DNA of 34,103 nt from Opitutales bacterium (GCA_017935025.1 JAGBIL010000012.1:1-34103), one strand, 5' to 3'; positions 19,279-27,787 are shown, numbered from the stretch's first letter. The notes: a model not told the origin generated them from the sequence alone. Numbers and translations: made by a program.

Positions 19279-19320
19279 GGATAACGGATAATGTGAAAAA
19301 TTCTCATTATCCGATTATCC
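19279..19320. repeat. Palindromic intergenic element, GGATAACGGATAATG
   Basis: GGATAACGGATAATG (19279-19293) pairs with CATTATCCGATTATCC (19305-19320) across an 11-base loop, with a single bulged A. It lies between the cassette A-like gene and the next exported protein. No T run follows immediately, although T-rich sequence appears ten bases later. It may act as a transcription attenuator or processing hairpin, or be a member of a dispersed repeat family. Confidence 0.55.
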
Positions 19321-19350
19321 GCTAATGTTTTTTTTCTGATTTTTTTTTTT

Positions 19351-20184
19351 ATGAAATACTTCAAATACTTGATTATCGGGTTGCTCGGTGTGCTTTCTGC
19401 GGTAACAGCGGAAGCGCAGGCGCGTCGCGGCCTCGCTCCCGTAGCGGAAACGGATACGGTAACGTTTCGTTGCGCGTATTGGGAAAAACCGGCAAATGCT
19501 CCTCAGCTTTTCGTCAAAGAAGGGCGGGATTACGTCTATCTCAATGTTCTGAAAATGGCGTTTGCCCGTCCTTACAAGTATCGTGGTGCCTTGCCGATTC
19601 CGGTTTTCCGCAAAGCAACGCCGGAAGAAGTCGCTCAACGCAAGGCGGAAGGCGTGAAGGCAGCGGACTTGGAGTATGTGCCGCTACTCGCCATCAACCC
19701 GCGCGGTATGAAGGACATCGGTGTCATTTTCCTGCCGGGAGCGTTGGAACGGAAGACAGAAGATACCCAACTTGTTTTCGACTACAGCGAAAAGGCGTTC
19801 CCGTACGGATCCGTTCGAGTGCTCAATTTTTCCGGACGCGCGTTGTTGGGACGGTTGATTCCGAAAGACGATGAAAAAAAAGGCGAAAACTTTCGTCTGA
19901 AAAATCGCGAGGCATTTCTTTCCAAACCTTTTGATGACGAACGTCAAATTTACGAAATTCAGCTCGCTGCCGTCGTAAATAAAAAACCGATGAAAGTCTA
20001 TTCGTCCGCCGCAGCGTTTTACAAAACCAACCGTGTCCTGCTTTTCATCGTTCCCGCAGACAGCAAGTCGGCAAAAGATCCGAACGGTATTCCGCAGTTG
20101 GACTTCCGCATGATTAAGGACCAACGTCCGCTGATTCCGCCGAAGCCCGAAAACGCGCCTGCGTCCAAGCCTGCCGCCCGCTAA
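19351..20184 (+). CDS. Exported protein of unknown function, RCAYWEKP paralogue 1
   Basis: A signal peptide (MKYFKYLIIGLLGVLSAV, cleavage probably after AEA at about residue 22) leads a 277-residue protein. The mature part begins with a domain sharing many blocks with the next gene. These are TVTFRCAYWEKPANA, a PRGMKDIGVIFLP block (CGMDNLAAVILP in the paralogue), KAFPYGSVRVLNFSG (QSFPRGSIKIVNWSG in the paralogue), and a late NRVLLFIV block. It ends in a proline/alanine-rich tail. I do not recognise a named family. The location directly after the cassette A-like gene suggests a role in the same envelope structure. The start ATG 19351 follows a T-rich tract without a Shine-Dalgarno sequence. 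Confidence 0.7.
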   Translation: MKYFKYLIIGLLGVLSAVTAEAQARRGLAPVAETDTVTFRCAYWEKPANAPQLFVKEGRDYVYLNVLKMAFARPYKYRGALPIPVFRKATPEEVAQRKAEGVKAADLEYVPLLAINPRGMKDIGVIFLPGALERKTEDTQLVFDYSEKAFPYGSVRVLNFSGRALLGRLIPKDDEKKGENFRLKNREAFLSKPFDDERQIYEIQLAAVVNKKPMKVYSSAAAFYKTNRVLLFIVPADSKSAKDPNGIPQLDFRMIKDQRPLIPPKPENAPASKPAAR

Positions 20185-20230
20185 TTTTCACTTCTGATTT
20201 TACCCCGTTTAAACTTCAACACCAACGCCC

Positions 20231-21187
20231 ATGAATAAACGCCTCCAACTTGCGGCCGCTCTTTGCTGTTCCGTGATTTTATCCGTCGCGTGCTCGACTA
20301 AGCCCGCGGCGCCCGAAAAACCCGTTCCCGTGGTAACGGTCACGTCCGTCCAGGCAAAACCGACGCCCGCACCGAAAGCGGAAACACCGAAACCTGCGCC
20401 GAGCGCGGAAAAACCGAGCGTTCCCGCGCCGAAACAAAAGGCGGACAATGCGAAAAAAGCTCCTCCTGCACCGCCTCCGCCGAAGAAAGAAGACGTAGCC
20501 CCGCAGAAAAAAGCGGAACCGCCCAAGCCTGCTCCCGCACCGGAAAAAGTGGAGAAAAAAGAACCGCTCCCGCCGCCCGCAAAAACGATTAAATTCCGTT
20601 GCGCGTATTGGGAAAAACCGGACAACGCTTACGACATTTACGTTCGTCAAAACGGAAAATTCCAGCGTTGCCAGCTCTTCGAACTCGTCTTTTCGCAGAC
20701 GATGACTCCGGAGATCGATTCGAACGGCACCGTTACAATCTATCGAAAAGCGGACGGCGATTATCTCCCGATTTTCTCCATCGACCCGTGCGGTATGGAT
20801 AATCTCGCCGCCGTGATTTTGCCGAAATTCAATCCCGATAGCCCGAACGGTGCCTACGTTCAGCTTCTTGATCTCGATGAACAGTCTTTCCCGAGAGGTT
20901 CGATTAAAATCGTAAATTGGTCCGGAAAAGACATCAACGGAGACCTCTTGTTCCGTGAATCCGAAGAGAAGCAACATTTTACTTTGCGATACGGAGAATT
21001 TTACGTCTCGGATGAACTTTCCTGCAATCGCGACATCTGTAATATCCGCCTCTTTGATGAAAAAAATCCGGAACGCGCCGTGTACGAATCCGCATTCAGT
21101 CTCTTTAGAGGCAATCAAACTCTGCTTTTCATCTTGAAGAACGAAACCGAGAGCGGATTCGACTTCAAAATGAGCAAAGTTCGCTAA
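20231..21187 (+). CDS. Putative lipoprotein of unknown function, RCAYWEKP paralogue 2
   Basis: This 318-residue protein has a lipoprotein-type signal (MNKRLQLAAALCCSVILSVA followed by Cys21). A linker of about 90 residues is very rich in Pro, Lys and Ala and probably spans the peptidoglycan. The C-terminal domain (from about residue 118, TIKFRCAYWEKPDNA) is paralogous to the preceding protein. It keeps FPRGSIKIVNWSGKDINGDL and NQTLLFIL. At DNA level 25 bases are identical between the two genes at 19468-19492 and 20596-20620, more than the rest of the alignment would predict. The product is probably a membrane-anchored partner of the upstream protein and of the pseudopilin-like gene. No known function. 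Confidence 0.7.
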   Translation: MNKRLQLAAALCCSVILSVACSTKPAAPEKPVPVVTVTSVQAKPTPAPKAETPKPAPSAEKPSVPAPKQKADNAKKAPPAPPPPKKEDVAPQKKAEPPKPAPAPEKVEKKEPLPPPAKTIKFRCAYWEKPDNAYDIYVRQNGKFQRCQLFELVFSQTMTPEIDSNGTVTIYRKADGDYLPIFSIDPCGMDNLAAVILPKFNPDSPNGAYVQLLDLDEQSFPRGSIKIVNWSGKDINGDLLFRESEEKQHFTLRYGEFYVSDELSCNRDICNIRLFDEKNPERAVYESAFSLFRGNQTLLFILKNETESGFDFKMSKVR

Positions 21188-21199
21188 GATTTTTTCTTC

Positions 21200-22042
21200 G
21201 TGGCTTCATTTGAAAAAATAACGTCACGGCAAAATCCGCGCGTATTGCGGCTCGTGAAATTGCGGGAACGCGCGGCGCGGGTTGCCGAAGGTGTTTTTTT
21301 GCTGGAAGGTTTGCGCGAGCTTGAACGTGCGCTGGCAAGCGGGATTGTTTTTACGGAGTTCTACTTTTGCCCGGAACTCATCCGCAACCCGCTTGCGGAA
21401 AAAGTTTTTTCGGAAGTGAAAAATATTCTTCCCGTATCGGCGATTGTGGAGCTTTCGCGTCCGGCGTTTGAAAAAATTTCCTATCGGGAAAAACCGGAAG
21501 GCGTGCTCGCCGTTGCCGAAATGCGGAAACACGGCTTGGACTCGCTGTCCGTTCCCGCAGGCGCAGGAAAAGCTCCGTTGTTTCTCGTTGCGGAATCCAT
21601 CGAGAAACCCGGAAACCTCGGTGCGCTTTTGCGCACGGCGGATTCCGCCGGCTGTACCGCGCTGATTTGTTGCGGCGACGCGGGAACGGATGTTTACAAC
21701 CCGAATGCCGTGCGCGCTTCTCAGGGAACGCTCTTTTCCATGCCGCTTGCCGTTGCGGATGCTGCGTCCGTCTACGCTTGGCTCTCCGAACGCGGCGTGA
21801 CGATTTTTGCGACCTCTCCGGCGGCGGAAAAAACTTATTGGGATTGCGATTTCCGCGTTCCCGCCGCGATTTTGATGGGAACGGAAGCGACCGGACTGAC
21901 GGATTTTTGGCTCGGAAAAAATGAAGGCGAGGGCGTTGTTCCCGTTTCGATTCCGCAGGAAGGTTTGGCGGATTCACTCAACGTTTCCACGGCGGCGGCA
22001 ATTTGCCTGTTTGAAGCCGTACGGCAGAGAAAAGTTTCTTAA
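21200..22042 (+). CDS. TrmH/SpoU family RNA 2'-O-methyltransferase
   Basis: These SPOUT-fold enzymes transfer a methyl group from S-adenosylmethionine to ribose 2'-OH in rRNA or tRNA. The 280-residue protein starts at GTG 21200 with an N-terminal substrate-binding region (ITSRQNPRVLRLVKLRERAA, related to the L30e-like SpoU_sub_bind domain). The catalytic domain shows motif 1 EKPGNLGALLRTADSAG with the key Asn and Arg, motif 2 ILMGTEATGL, and motif 3 VSIPQEGLADSLNVSTAAAI. That combination resembles RlmB and related rRNA enzymes, but the exact RNA target cannot be told from sequence alone. It starts 12 bases after the preceding stop and ends 20 bases before a motif-built terminator. At least six uptake-like motifs occur within it. 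Confidence 0.88.
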   Translation: MASFEKITSRQNPRVLRLVKLRERAARVAEGVFLLEGLRELERALASGIVFTEFYFCPELIRNPLAEKVFSEVKNILPVSAIVELSRPAFEKISYREKPEGVLAVAEMRKHGLDSLSVPAGAGKAPLFLVAESIEKPGNLGALLRTADSAGCTALICCGDAGTDVYNPNAVRASQGTLFSMPLAVADAASVYAWLSERGVTIFATSPAAEKTYWDCDFRVPAAILMGTEATGLTDFWLGKNEGEGVVPVSIPQEGLADSLNVSTAAAICLFEAVRQRKVS

Positions 22043-22062
22043 ATAAGCCCTACCAAAATCAT

Positions 22063-22103
22063 AAAAAAAACGTTCCCGCCGATTTGACGGGAACGTTTTT
22101 TTT
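22063..22103. terminator. Bidirectional terminator built from an inverted pair of the CGTTCCCG motif
   Basis: AAAAAAAACGTTCCCG (22063-22078) pairs perfectly over 16 bp with CGGGAACGTTTTTTTT (22088-22103) around a nine-base loop. The stem core is exactly two inverted copies of the over-represented 8-mer, and the A and T runs give a U tail in either direction. It lies between two convergent genes (RNA methyltransferase and RRM protein), so it can serve both. Inverted uptake-sequence pairs used as terminators are well known in Neisseria and Haemophilus. Confidence 0.92.
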
Positions 22104-22115
22104 GGGAGAAGAATC

Positions 22116-22541
22116 TTAGCGTTCTTCGCCGCCTTCAAACGATCGGGTTCCGTTGCGACGCGGGCCGCCGAAATTACGGCGAGGACCGCGATTGAAACCG
22201 CCGCGATTTCCGCCGCTGAAGCCTCCGCGCTGGGAGTTCCCGCCGAAACGCGGACGAAAACCGCCGTTCCCGCGACGCGCAGGAGGCTGGTCTTCGCGCG
22301 GACGCGCAACATTGACTTTGAGCGGACGCCCTTGAAATTCACGTCCTTCGGTGTTTTCGATCGCTTTTTGCGCATCTTCCGCCGTTGCCATAACGACAAA
22401 CGCAAAACCGCGCGCACGTCCCGTGAACTTATCGCGAAGAACTTCCACGGACTCAACCGTGCCGAATTGCCCGAAGTAGGCAGTGAGGTCATCTTCCGTG
22501 GTCGCCCAGGCAAGATTTCCTACGAATAACTTATTATCCAT
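22116..22541 (-). CDS. RRM-type RNA-binding protein with Gly/Arg-rich tail
   Basis: The 141-residue protein has one RNA recognition motif at residues 1-80 with RNP2 LFVGNL (5-10) and RNP1 RGFAFVVM (about 44-51), each with the expected aromatic residues for stacking on RNA bases. The tail is rich in Gly, Arg, Asn and Phe (RGNGGFRPRFGGN and similar RGG-like repeats). This plan matches the Rbp-type proteins of cyanobacteria and other bacteria, often linked to cold response or RNA chaperone activity; the role here is inferred. It converges on the methyltransferase gene and shares its terminator. Confidence 0.9.
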   Translation of the reverse strand: MDNKLFVGNLAWATTEDDLTAYFGQFGTVESVEVLRDKFTGRARGFAFVVMATAEDAQKAIENTEGREFQGRPLKVNVARPREDQPPARRGNGGFRPRFGGNSQRGGFSGGNRGGFNRGPRRNFGGPRRNGTRSFEGGEER

Positions 22542-22736
22542 TTAATTGATTTCTATCTATCGTCTTCAATCGCTTTGCGCCCGTTCCCGACCGTCGGGTT
22601 TCAAAATCGACGATTTCATATTCCATCGATTTTCCGGCGCGCACCGCGAAATTCCCATAAGGGAAAGACGGCGCATAATTCTCTGCTTTCGCCGAAATTT
22701 ATCAAGCCGCAAATGAGCAAAATTTCGGCGAATCGT

Positions 22737-24185
22737 TTACTTCATCGCCAGCGCCATTTTGTTGGCGGTGATGACGCCGTAATTGATGGTGCCGAGCCAG
22801 CCCGACATAATGATGCCGACCGAGCCCGCGTGGTAGAGACCGCGCACTTTTTCCGGCAACTCCATCGAAATTTTCAGGCCTTCAAACTTCGTGCCGAACG
22901 ACGTTCCGTCACGGTGGCGGACGTAGCGCCTGACGGTGCGCGGCGTGGCGGCTTCGACCCAATCGACCTTCGCGCGAATGTCCGGAATGTATTTTTCCAA
23001 ACCGGCGAAAGATTCTTCGATAATGCGTTTTTTCTCCGCTTCGTACTCCTCGGCGGAAAGATTTTCCCAATTAGAAAAACGCTGGTTAATCGACGTAACA
23101 ATCGCGTAGTGCGGGATTTTGCGTTGCGGGCGCGTGTCCGGATAGTAAACGGAGTAGGTGCGGGAAGTCGTGTGCAAATCGACGAGGTCGTCGCTGTCGA
23201 ACTTCGGCGCTTCCGAGGTGAAAACGAGGTCGCCGATGTGCGGAATCGTTTCGCCTTCGCGGATACCCATATAGACCTGGCAGGAGGAGGTGTTTACGCG
23301 GACGGCTTCGGATTCTGCAAGGAAATCGGCGGGAACGGTGCCGGGGTCGAGCATTTCTTCCACGGTGTTGCGGATGTTCGCGTTGGAAAGAACGGATTTA
23401 CAGGAAATTTCCGCAACTTCGCCGAAGCGCATATCGCGCACGCGAACACCGCGCACGACGGGAACGCCGTCGGCTCCGGCTTCGGTCAGAATTTTTTCCG
23501 CGAGGCAATTCCGGCGAATGTCGACACCGTTTTTATTGAGCTCTTCAGTCATTTTTTGAATGAGCAAATCCGTTCCGCCTTGGAAAATATAAACGCCCTT
23601 GCTCATGAAGTTGGAGAAAACGATTCCGTAGGTGATAGCGGGTTCGTTGAGTGTGGAGCCGTTTGCGTAGGCGATCGGCTCGAGGAGCAGGCGCCAAACG
23701 TCGGTGCGTCCGGGGAAAAATTCCTCGAAGAGTTCCCGCGTCGTACGTTTGTCGTTGTCGTAGTAATTCATCTGCGCAAGATGTTCGAAAAATCCGTGCA
23801 CGCGCTCTGCGGGAACGCCGAATTTTTCGATGAGAATGCGCGTGAAGTCTTCGCGGTCAAAAGTCGTTTGGATATTGAATTCCGGATTGATGAAGCGGAT
23901 GTCTTTGAGCTGGTGAATCGAGTCTGCGATTTCTTTGCTCCAGTATTTGCGGCAGGACTTGATCATGCCGTGCGGGAAACCGTGGAGCGAAATATCGAAA
24001 ATATGTCCGCCGGGACGTTTAAAATACGTCGCCAACCCGCCGAGCTGGTAGTGGTGTTCAAGGAGCAAAACCGAGTGCCCCGCCTTGGCGAGATAGTTCG
24101 CACCGGTAAGCCCGGCGAGACCGCTGCCGATGACGATCGCGTCGTAATATTTCTGAATGCCGAAAAGCGGATTTTTTGCGTCCAT
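22737..24185 (-). CDS. CrtI/CrtISO/RetSat-like FAD-dependent oxidoreductase
   Basis: The 482-residue product starts at ATG 24185 ([20 protein letters not shown]); an upstream extension is unconserved and hydrophobic. The dinucleotide-binding motif is [22 protein letters not shown] (starting about residue 15) followed by the acidic residue in LLLEHH and GGLATYF, as in phytoene desaturases, carotenoid isomerases and retinol saturases. Further family blocks are [16 protein letters not shown] and the C-terminal [17 protein letters not shown]. It probably acts on a polyene or isoprenoid lipid at the membrane. No other carotenoid gene is in the window, so the substrate is uncertain. The gene is monocistronic, with ruvB divergent on the other side. 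Confidence 0.85.
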   Translation of the reverse strand: MDAKNPLFGIQKYYDAIVIGSGLAGLTGANYLAKAGHSVLLLEHHYQLGGLATYFKRPGGHIFDISLHGFPHGMIKSCRKYWSKEIADSIHQLKDIRFINPEFNIQTTFDREDFTRILIEKFGVPAERVHGFFEHLAQMNYYDNDKRTTRELFEEFFPGRTDVWRLLLEPIAYANGSTLNEPAITYGIVFSNFMSKGVYIFQGGTDLLIQKMTEELNKNGVDIRRNCLAEKILTEAGADGVPVVRGVRVRDMRFGEVAEISCKSVLSNANIRNTVEEMLDPGTVPADFLAESEAVRVNTSSCQVYMGIREGETIPHIGDLVFTSEAPKFDSDDLVDLHTTSRTYSVYYPDTRPQRKIPHYAIVTSINQRFSNWENLSAEEYEAEKKRIIEESFAGLEKYIPDIRAKVDWVEAATPRTVRRYVRHRDGTSFGTKFEGLKISMELPEKVRGLYHAGSVGIIMSGWLGTINYGVITANKMALAMK

Positions 24186-24430
24186 TTGCGTCGTGAAGGA
24201 TGAAAATGTGAGAAAAACCAGACATTGGCACATATTCCAAACTGCCGCAAATTGAAATTTGCCGAACGCCGAGCCGGGAAAACCTATTTACACCGATTTC
24301 CCCGGATGATTATTCCTTCAAAATCTTTTTGTCTTTTCGTCTCGTGATAGACTGTTCGGAATTTGAACAAAAGGACGTTTCGCATTCCTTTTTCGGCGGG
24401 AACGCGCTATCTTTCTTTCAAAATTCTCCG

Positions 24431-25492
24431 ATGGCGAAGAAAAAAACAGAGCAAAACGGATACGCGGACGACGCGCCGCGCAGTTATTTTGAAGACGCGC
24501 TCGCGCGCAAGGATGCAACGCTGGATCAGGCGTTGCGCCCGCCGAATTTCGACGATTTTACCGGGCAACCGCGCACGATTGAGCGTCTTCGCGTGATGGT
24601 CGGCGCGGCGCGGCGGGAACGCCGGGCGCTCGACCACATTTTGCTTCACGGTCCGCCGGGTTTGGGCAAAACGACGCTCGCGCTGATTCTCGCCGAGGAA
24701 ATGGGTACGAAAGTGAAAATCACGTCCGGTCCCGTCATCGAAAAACCCGCCGATCTCGCCGGGTTGCTCACCGCGCTCGAAGAGGGCGAAATCCTTTTCA
24801 TCGACGAAATTCACCGCATTTCCAAAGTCGTGGAAGAATTCCTCTACTCGGCGATGGAAGATTTTCGCATCGACATCATGATCGACCAGGGACCGAACGC
24901 GCGTAGCGTGCGCCTGTCGATCCCGCGCTTTACGCTGGTCGGCGCGACGACGCGCACGGGACTGCTCACCGCGCCGATGCGTTCCCGCTTCACGCTCCAA
25001 ACGCGCCTCGATTATTACACGCACGAAGATTTGTTCAAAATCGTCAAACGCAACTGCGCAAAGCTCGGTATCGCGGCGGACGACGGCGGCGCCATGGAAA
25101 TTGCCCGCCGTGCGCGCGGCACGCCGCGTATCGTGAACAACCTCATCCGCTTTGCGCGCGACTACGCGCTTGAACGCGGGAACGGCGCCATTGACCAAAA
25201 AACCGCCGCCGCCGCGCTCGAATTGCTCGAAATCGATCGCCACGGCTTGGACGATATGGACAAACGCATTTTGCGCACGCTCGCTCTCAACTACAATGGC
25301 GGTCCTGTCGGGCTCGGCACCATCGGTGTCGCCGTCGGTGAAGATGAACACACGCTCGAAGAAGTCCACGAGCCGTACCTGATTCAGGAAGGCTATATCG
25401 CGCGCACGCCTCAAGGGCGCGTACTCACGGAAAAAGGCTGGGGCGTTTGCGGCGTGGAGCGCGAATTCGGCAAGCAGAGCACGCTATTTTAG
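24431..25492 (+). CDS. ruvB: Holliday junction branch-migration ATPase RuvB
   Basis: RuvB is the hexameric AAA+ motor that, with RuvA, moves Holliday junctions for resolution by RuvC. The start is ATG 24431 (MAKKKTEQNGYADDAP), since a 34-codon upstream extension is unconserved; the 353-residue length is typical. LRPPNFDDFTGQ is followed by Walker A HGPPGLGKTTLAL (about 74-81), Walker B ILFIDEIHRI (about 121-130), sensor VGATTRTGLLT, the arginine finger region APMRSRFTLQTRLDYY, and the C-terminal winged-helix domain with RGTPRIVNNLIRFARDYA and GPVGLGTIGVAVGED. All motifs are intact. It stands alone here, without ruvA or ruvC nearby. Confidence 0.96.
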   Translation: MAKKKTEQNGYADDAPRSYFEDALARKDATLDQALRPPNFDDFTGQPRTIERLRVMVGAARRERRALDHILLHGPPGLGKTTLALILAEEMGTKVKITSGPVIEKPADLAGLLTALEEGEILFIDEIHRISKVVEEFLYSAMEDFRIDIMIDQGPNARSVRLSIPRFTLVGATTRTGLLTAPMRSRFTLQTRLDYYTHEDLFKIVKRNCAKLGIAADDGGAMEIARRARGTPRIVNNLIRFARDYALERGNGAIDQKTAAAALELLEIDRHGLDDMDKRILRTLALNYNGGPVGLGTIGVAVGEDEHTLEEVHEPYLIQEGYIARTPQGRVLTEKGWGVCGVEREFGKQSTLF

Positions 25493-25494
25493 AC

Positions 25495-25867
25495 GGGAGG
25501 AAGCGACACTCCTGTCGCTTCCGGGAAACTTACGAAAAACAAATCAGCCCACGGGTAAACACGAATTCTTACGGATAGTTATTCTTTTACACAGAGCTTT
25601 TCTCTCATTTTGTTTTGCGTTAAAAGACTTCGCATGTCATTCGGAAGCGGCAAGATGCCGCTTCTCCCAAAGAGCGAAAGTTTTTTTATGGGAGAAGCGG
25701 TTCTCTAAACCGCTTCCGTGGGATTTACGAAGTTTTTTTCTCCCACGGATGAACACGAATTCTCACGGATAATTTATTTTTTGTTATGAAAACGATATTA
25801 ATTTCCGAAATTAAATTGAGCGGAAAGCGTTCGCTTTTCCGGAAGCGACAGGAGTGTCGCTTCTCCC
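25495..25867. repeat. Cluster of REP-like hairpins and direct repeats filling the ruvB-hemX gap
   Basis: Four hairpins of one type occur, each GAAGCG(A/G)CA or GAAGCGGTT with its complement: 25499-25522, 25644-25664, 25694-25716 and 25841-25864. Most carry a GGGAG or CTCCC on one flank. The first and last are reverse complements over 23 of 24 bases and bracket the gap. Between them lie two direct copies of CCCACGG(G/A)T(A/G)AACACGAATTC at 25549-25578 and 25742-25771. No gene is seen in the gap. The elements could be REP/MITE-like sequences moved by a transposase elsewhere, or transcription-processing hairpins. Confidence 0.75.
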
Positions 25868-25883
25868 GAATTTAAAGTTTCCG

Positions 25884-26792
25884 ATGAACGAAATATTTGA
25901 AAACAGAGAACTTTTTGCGTGCGCCGCAGGCATTTTCCTTGCGGCGGCGGCGGTCGGATTGTTTTCGGCGCGACGGAGCGGCGGGAACGGCGCCGGGCGC
26001 GCCCGGCGCGTTGCGGAACTGTTTTTGGCGGCGGCGGCGTGGACGCTTTTGAGTTGCGCGCTCGGAGAACGCGGTTCGCGCGGCGGGCATTTGCCGGTTT
26101 CTAATATTTTCGAAATCTTTCAGGCGCTCGGTTGGTGTGCGGTGTTTTCGGCGGTGTTTTTGCGCGCGGTTTGGGCGTTGCGCGTTCCCGTGTTTTTTGC
26201 GACGGGAACGGCGGGCTTGCTTTGCGCACTCGGCTTCGCGAACGTGCGCGGCTGGGATATTTTGCCGGTCTCCGCCGATGCGTTTACGGGAACGCCGTGG
26301 ATCGGCGTTCACGCGGCGTTTGCCACAATCGGTTATGCGTGTTTTTCTGCGGCGGCGATGGTTTGGTGGATTTTTCTCCTGCAAAATTCGGCTCTGCGAA
26401 AACGCCGCACGCACCGTTTTTTTTCAAGGCTTCCGGATTTGTCTACGCTGGACAGAATTTCGACGCGGCTTTGCTCGGCGGGGCTGGTATTTTTCGGCGT
26501 CGGCGTGGCGGTCGGCGTCGCGGCACTTGCGGGAAATTTTACGCTGAGTTCGACGCTTGCGGTTTATAAAACCGGGCTTTCCGTGCTGATTTTCTTCGGC
26601 TTTGCCGGAGTGCGGATTTTGCGCGGACAAAATAAAATTTCCGCTTTAAAATTTGCGCGCGCGGGAACGGCGATTTTTGTCGCGGCGATTGTTTTGCTCG
26701 GAGGAATGGCGTGTCTGCGCGACGACAACGGCGCACATCCCGCCGCGATTATTTCGCACGGGGAAAAAACGGGTTCGGAGGTCGCGAAATGA
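25884..26792 (+). CDS. HemX/CcsA-like membrane protein of cytochrome c assembly
   Basis: The 302-residue product starts at ATG 25884, just after the repeats. It has about eight transmembrane helices (LFACAAGIFLAAAAVGLF, ALGWCAVFSAVFLRAVWAL, FATIGYACFSAAAMVWWIFL, SAGLVFFGVGVAVGVAAL and others). The sequence WIGVHAAFATIGYACF matches the conserved WxxxH region of the CcsA/CcmC/HemX superfamily, which handle haem on the periplasmic face. The last 4 bases overlap hemA (ATGA at 26789-26792), so the two are translationally coupled. A HemX-type regulator or haem-handling role fits that context, but CcsA of cytochrome c biogenesis System II is equally possible; a large ResB-like partner is not in the window. 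Confidence 0.82.
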   Translation: MNEIFENRELFACAAGIFLAAAAVGLFSARRSGGNGAGRARRVAELFLAAAAWTLLSCALGERGSRGGHLPVSNIFEIFQALGWCAVFSAVFLRAVWALRVPVFFATGTAGLLCALGFANVRGWDILPVSADAFTGTPWIGVHAAFATIGYACFSAAAMVWWIFLLQNSALRKRRTHRFFSRLPDLSTLDRISTRLCSAGLVFFGVGVAVGVAALAGNFTLSSTLAVYKTGLSVLIFFGFAGVRILRGQNKISALKFARAGTAIFVAAIVLLGGMACLRDDNGAHPAAIISHGEKTGSEVAK

Positions 26793-27787
26793 AGGTTTTT
26801 GCGCTTTCGTGCAATTTCCGGACGGCGGAGCTGTCCGTTTTGGAGCGGTTGTCTTGTTCGCGGGAACGCCTCGCAGAACTTTACGCGGAGGGCGCATTTG
26901 CCGGATTTCCGGAATGTGCGGTGCTTTCGACCTGCAACCGCGTGGAATTTTACGCTGCGGGAACGCAAATTTCCGCCGAAGCCGTCGCGGAAAAACTCGC
27001 CGATATTTTCGGCGTTTCCGCTGACGCAATTTTGGCGAATGCCGAAACTTTTTCCGATGCCGCCGCCGTGCGACACTTGTTTGAAGTCGCGGCGGGGCTG
27101 GATTCCCGCATGGTCGGCGAAGCGGAAATTCTCGGTCAGGTCAAACAGGCCTACGAGGCGGCGTTTGCGGCGGGAACGACCGGCGTGGTGCTGAATCGCA
27201 TTTTTCAAAAAAGTTTTCAGGCGGCGAAGTGGGCGAGGGCGAACACGGGCATTTCTCAAGGGCAAATCAGCGTGGGCAATGTCGCCGTGGAGCTCGCCGG
27301 ACGGATTTTCGGAGATTTGGGGCGGTGCGCGGTGCTCGTGGTGGGAACGGGCGAAGCGGGGCGGAAAACGGCGCAGTCGTTCGTCTCGCGCGGTGCGGGA
27401 AATGTCCTGGTGGCGAGCCGCAATTTTGAGCGTGCGCGCAGTTTTGCGGCGGAAATCGGTGCGGGAGCCGTCGAATTGGATTCGGTAGCGGCGCGTGCCG
27501 TGCACGCGGATGTCGTGGTCGGGTGTGCGAGCGTTTCCGAGCCGCTGATTTCGGAAAAAACGCTGCGGAGCGTGTTGCGTTCCCGTGGCGACCGACCGTT
27601 ATTTCTCATCGATTTGGGAATGCCGAGAAATTTTCCCGACGGCGTGGAATCCGACGATTTGTGGATTTACGGTTTGGCGGATTTGGCGGCGATTGCAAAC
27701 GAAAATCTTTCCGCACGGGAACGCGAAGCCGCGCTCTGCCGCGAAGAACTCTCCGCCCGCGCCGCACGCCTCTTTGAAAAACTTTAA
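26789..27787 (+). CDS. hemA: Glutamyl-tRNA reductase HemA, short form
   Basis: HemA reduces glutamyl-tRNA(Glu) to glutamate-1-semialdehyde, the first step of tetrapyrrole synthesis by the C5 route. ATG 26789 overlaps the preceding stop and begins MKVFALSCNFRTAELSVLERL; an in-frame extension upstream lies within the previous gene and is rejected. The catalytic cysteine is Cys49 in LSTCNRVEFY. Substrate-recognition SRMVGEAEILGQVKQAY and the NADPH-binding VLVVGTGEAGRKTAQ are present. At 332 residues it is about 90 shorter than the E. coli enzyme and ends soon after the NADPH domain in LSARAARLFEKL, so most of the C-terminal dimerisation domain is missing. Short HemA forms are known in the Chlamydiae-Verrucomicrobia group. 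Confidence 0.93.
   Translation: MKVFALSCNFRTAELSVLERLSCSRERLAELYAEGAFAGFPECAVLSTCNRVEFYAAGTQISAEAVAEKLADIFGVSADAILANAETFSDAAAVRHLFEVAAGLDSRMVGEAEILGQVKQAYEAAFAAGTTGVVLNRIFQKSFQAAKWARANTGISQGQISVGNVAVELAGRIFGDLGRCAVLVVGTGEAGRKTAQSFVSRGAGNVLVASRNFERARSFAAEIGAGAVELDSVAARAVHADVVVGCASVSEPLISEKTLRSVLRSRGDRPLFLIDLGMPRNFPDGVESDDLWIYGLADLAAIANENLSAREREAALCREELSARAARLFEKL

Noticed and set aside
22575-24203. 542-codon open frame on the plus strand opposite the CrtI-like gene
   Set aside because: It lies antisense to a gene with clear FAD-binding motifs. Its translation is Arg/Asn/Val-rich with no recognisable domain; it is a by-product of third-position codon bias.
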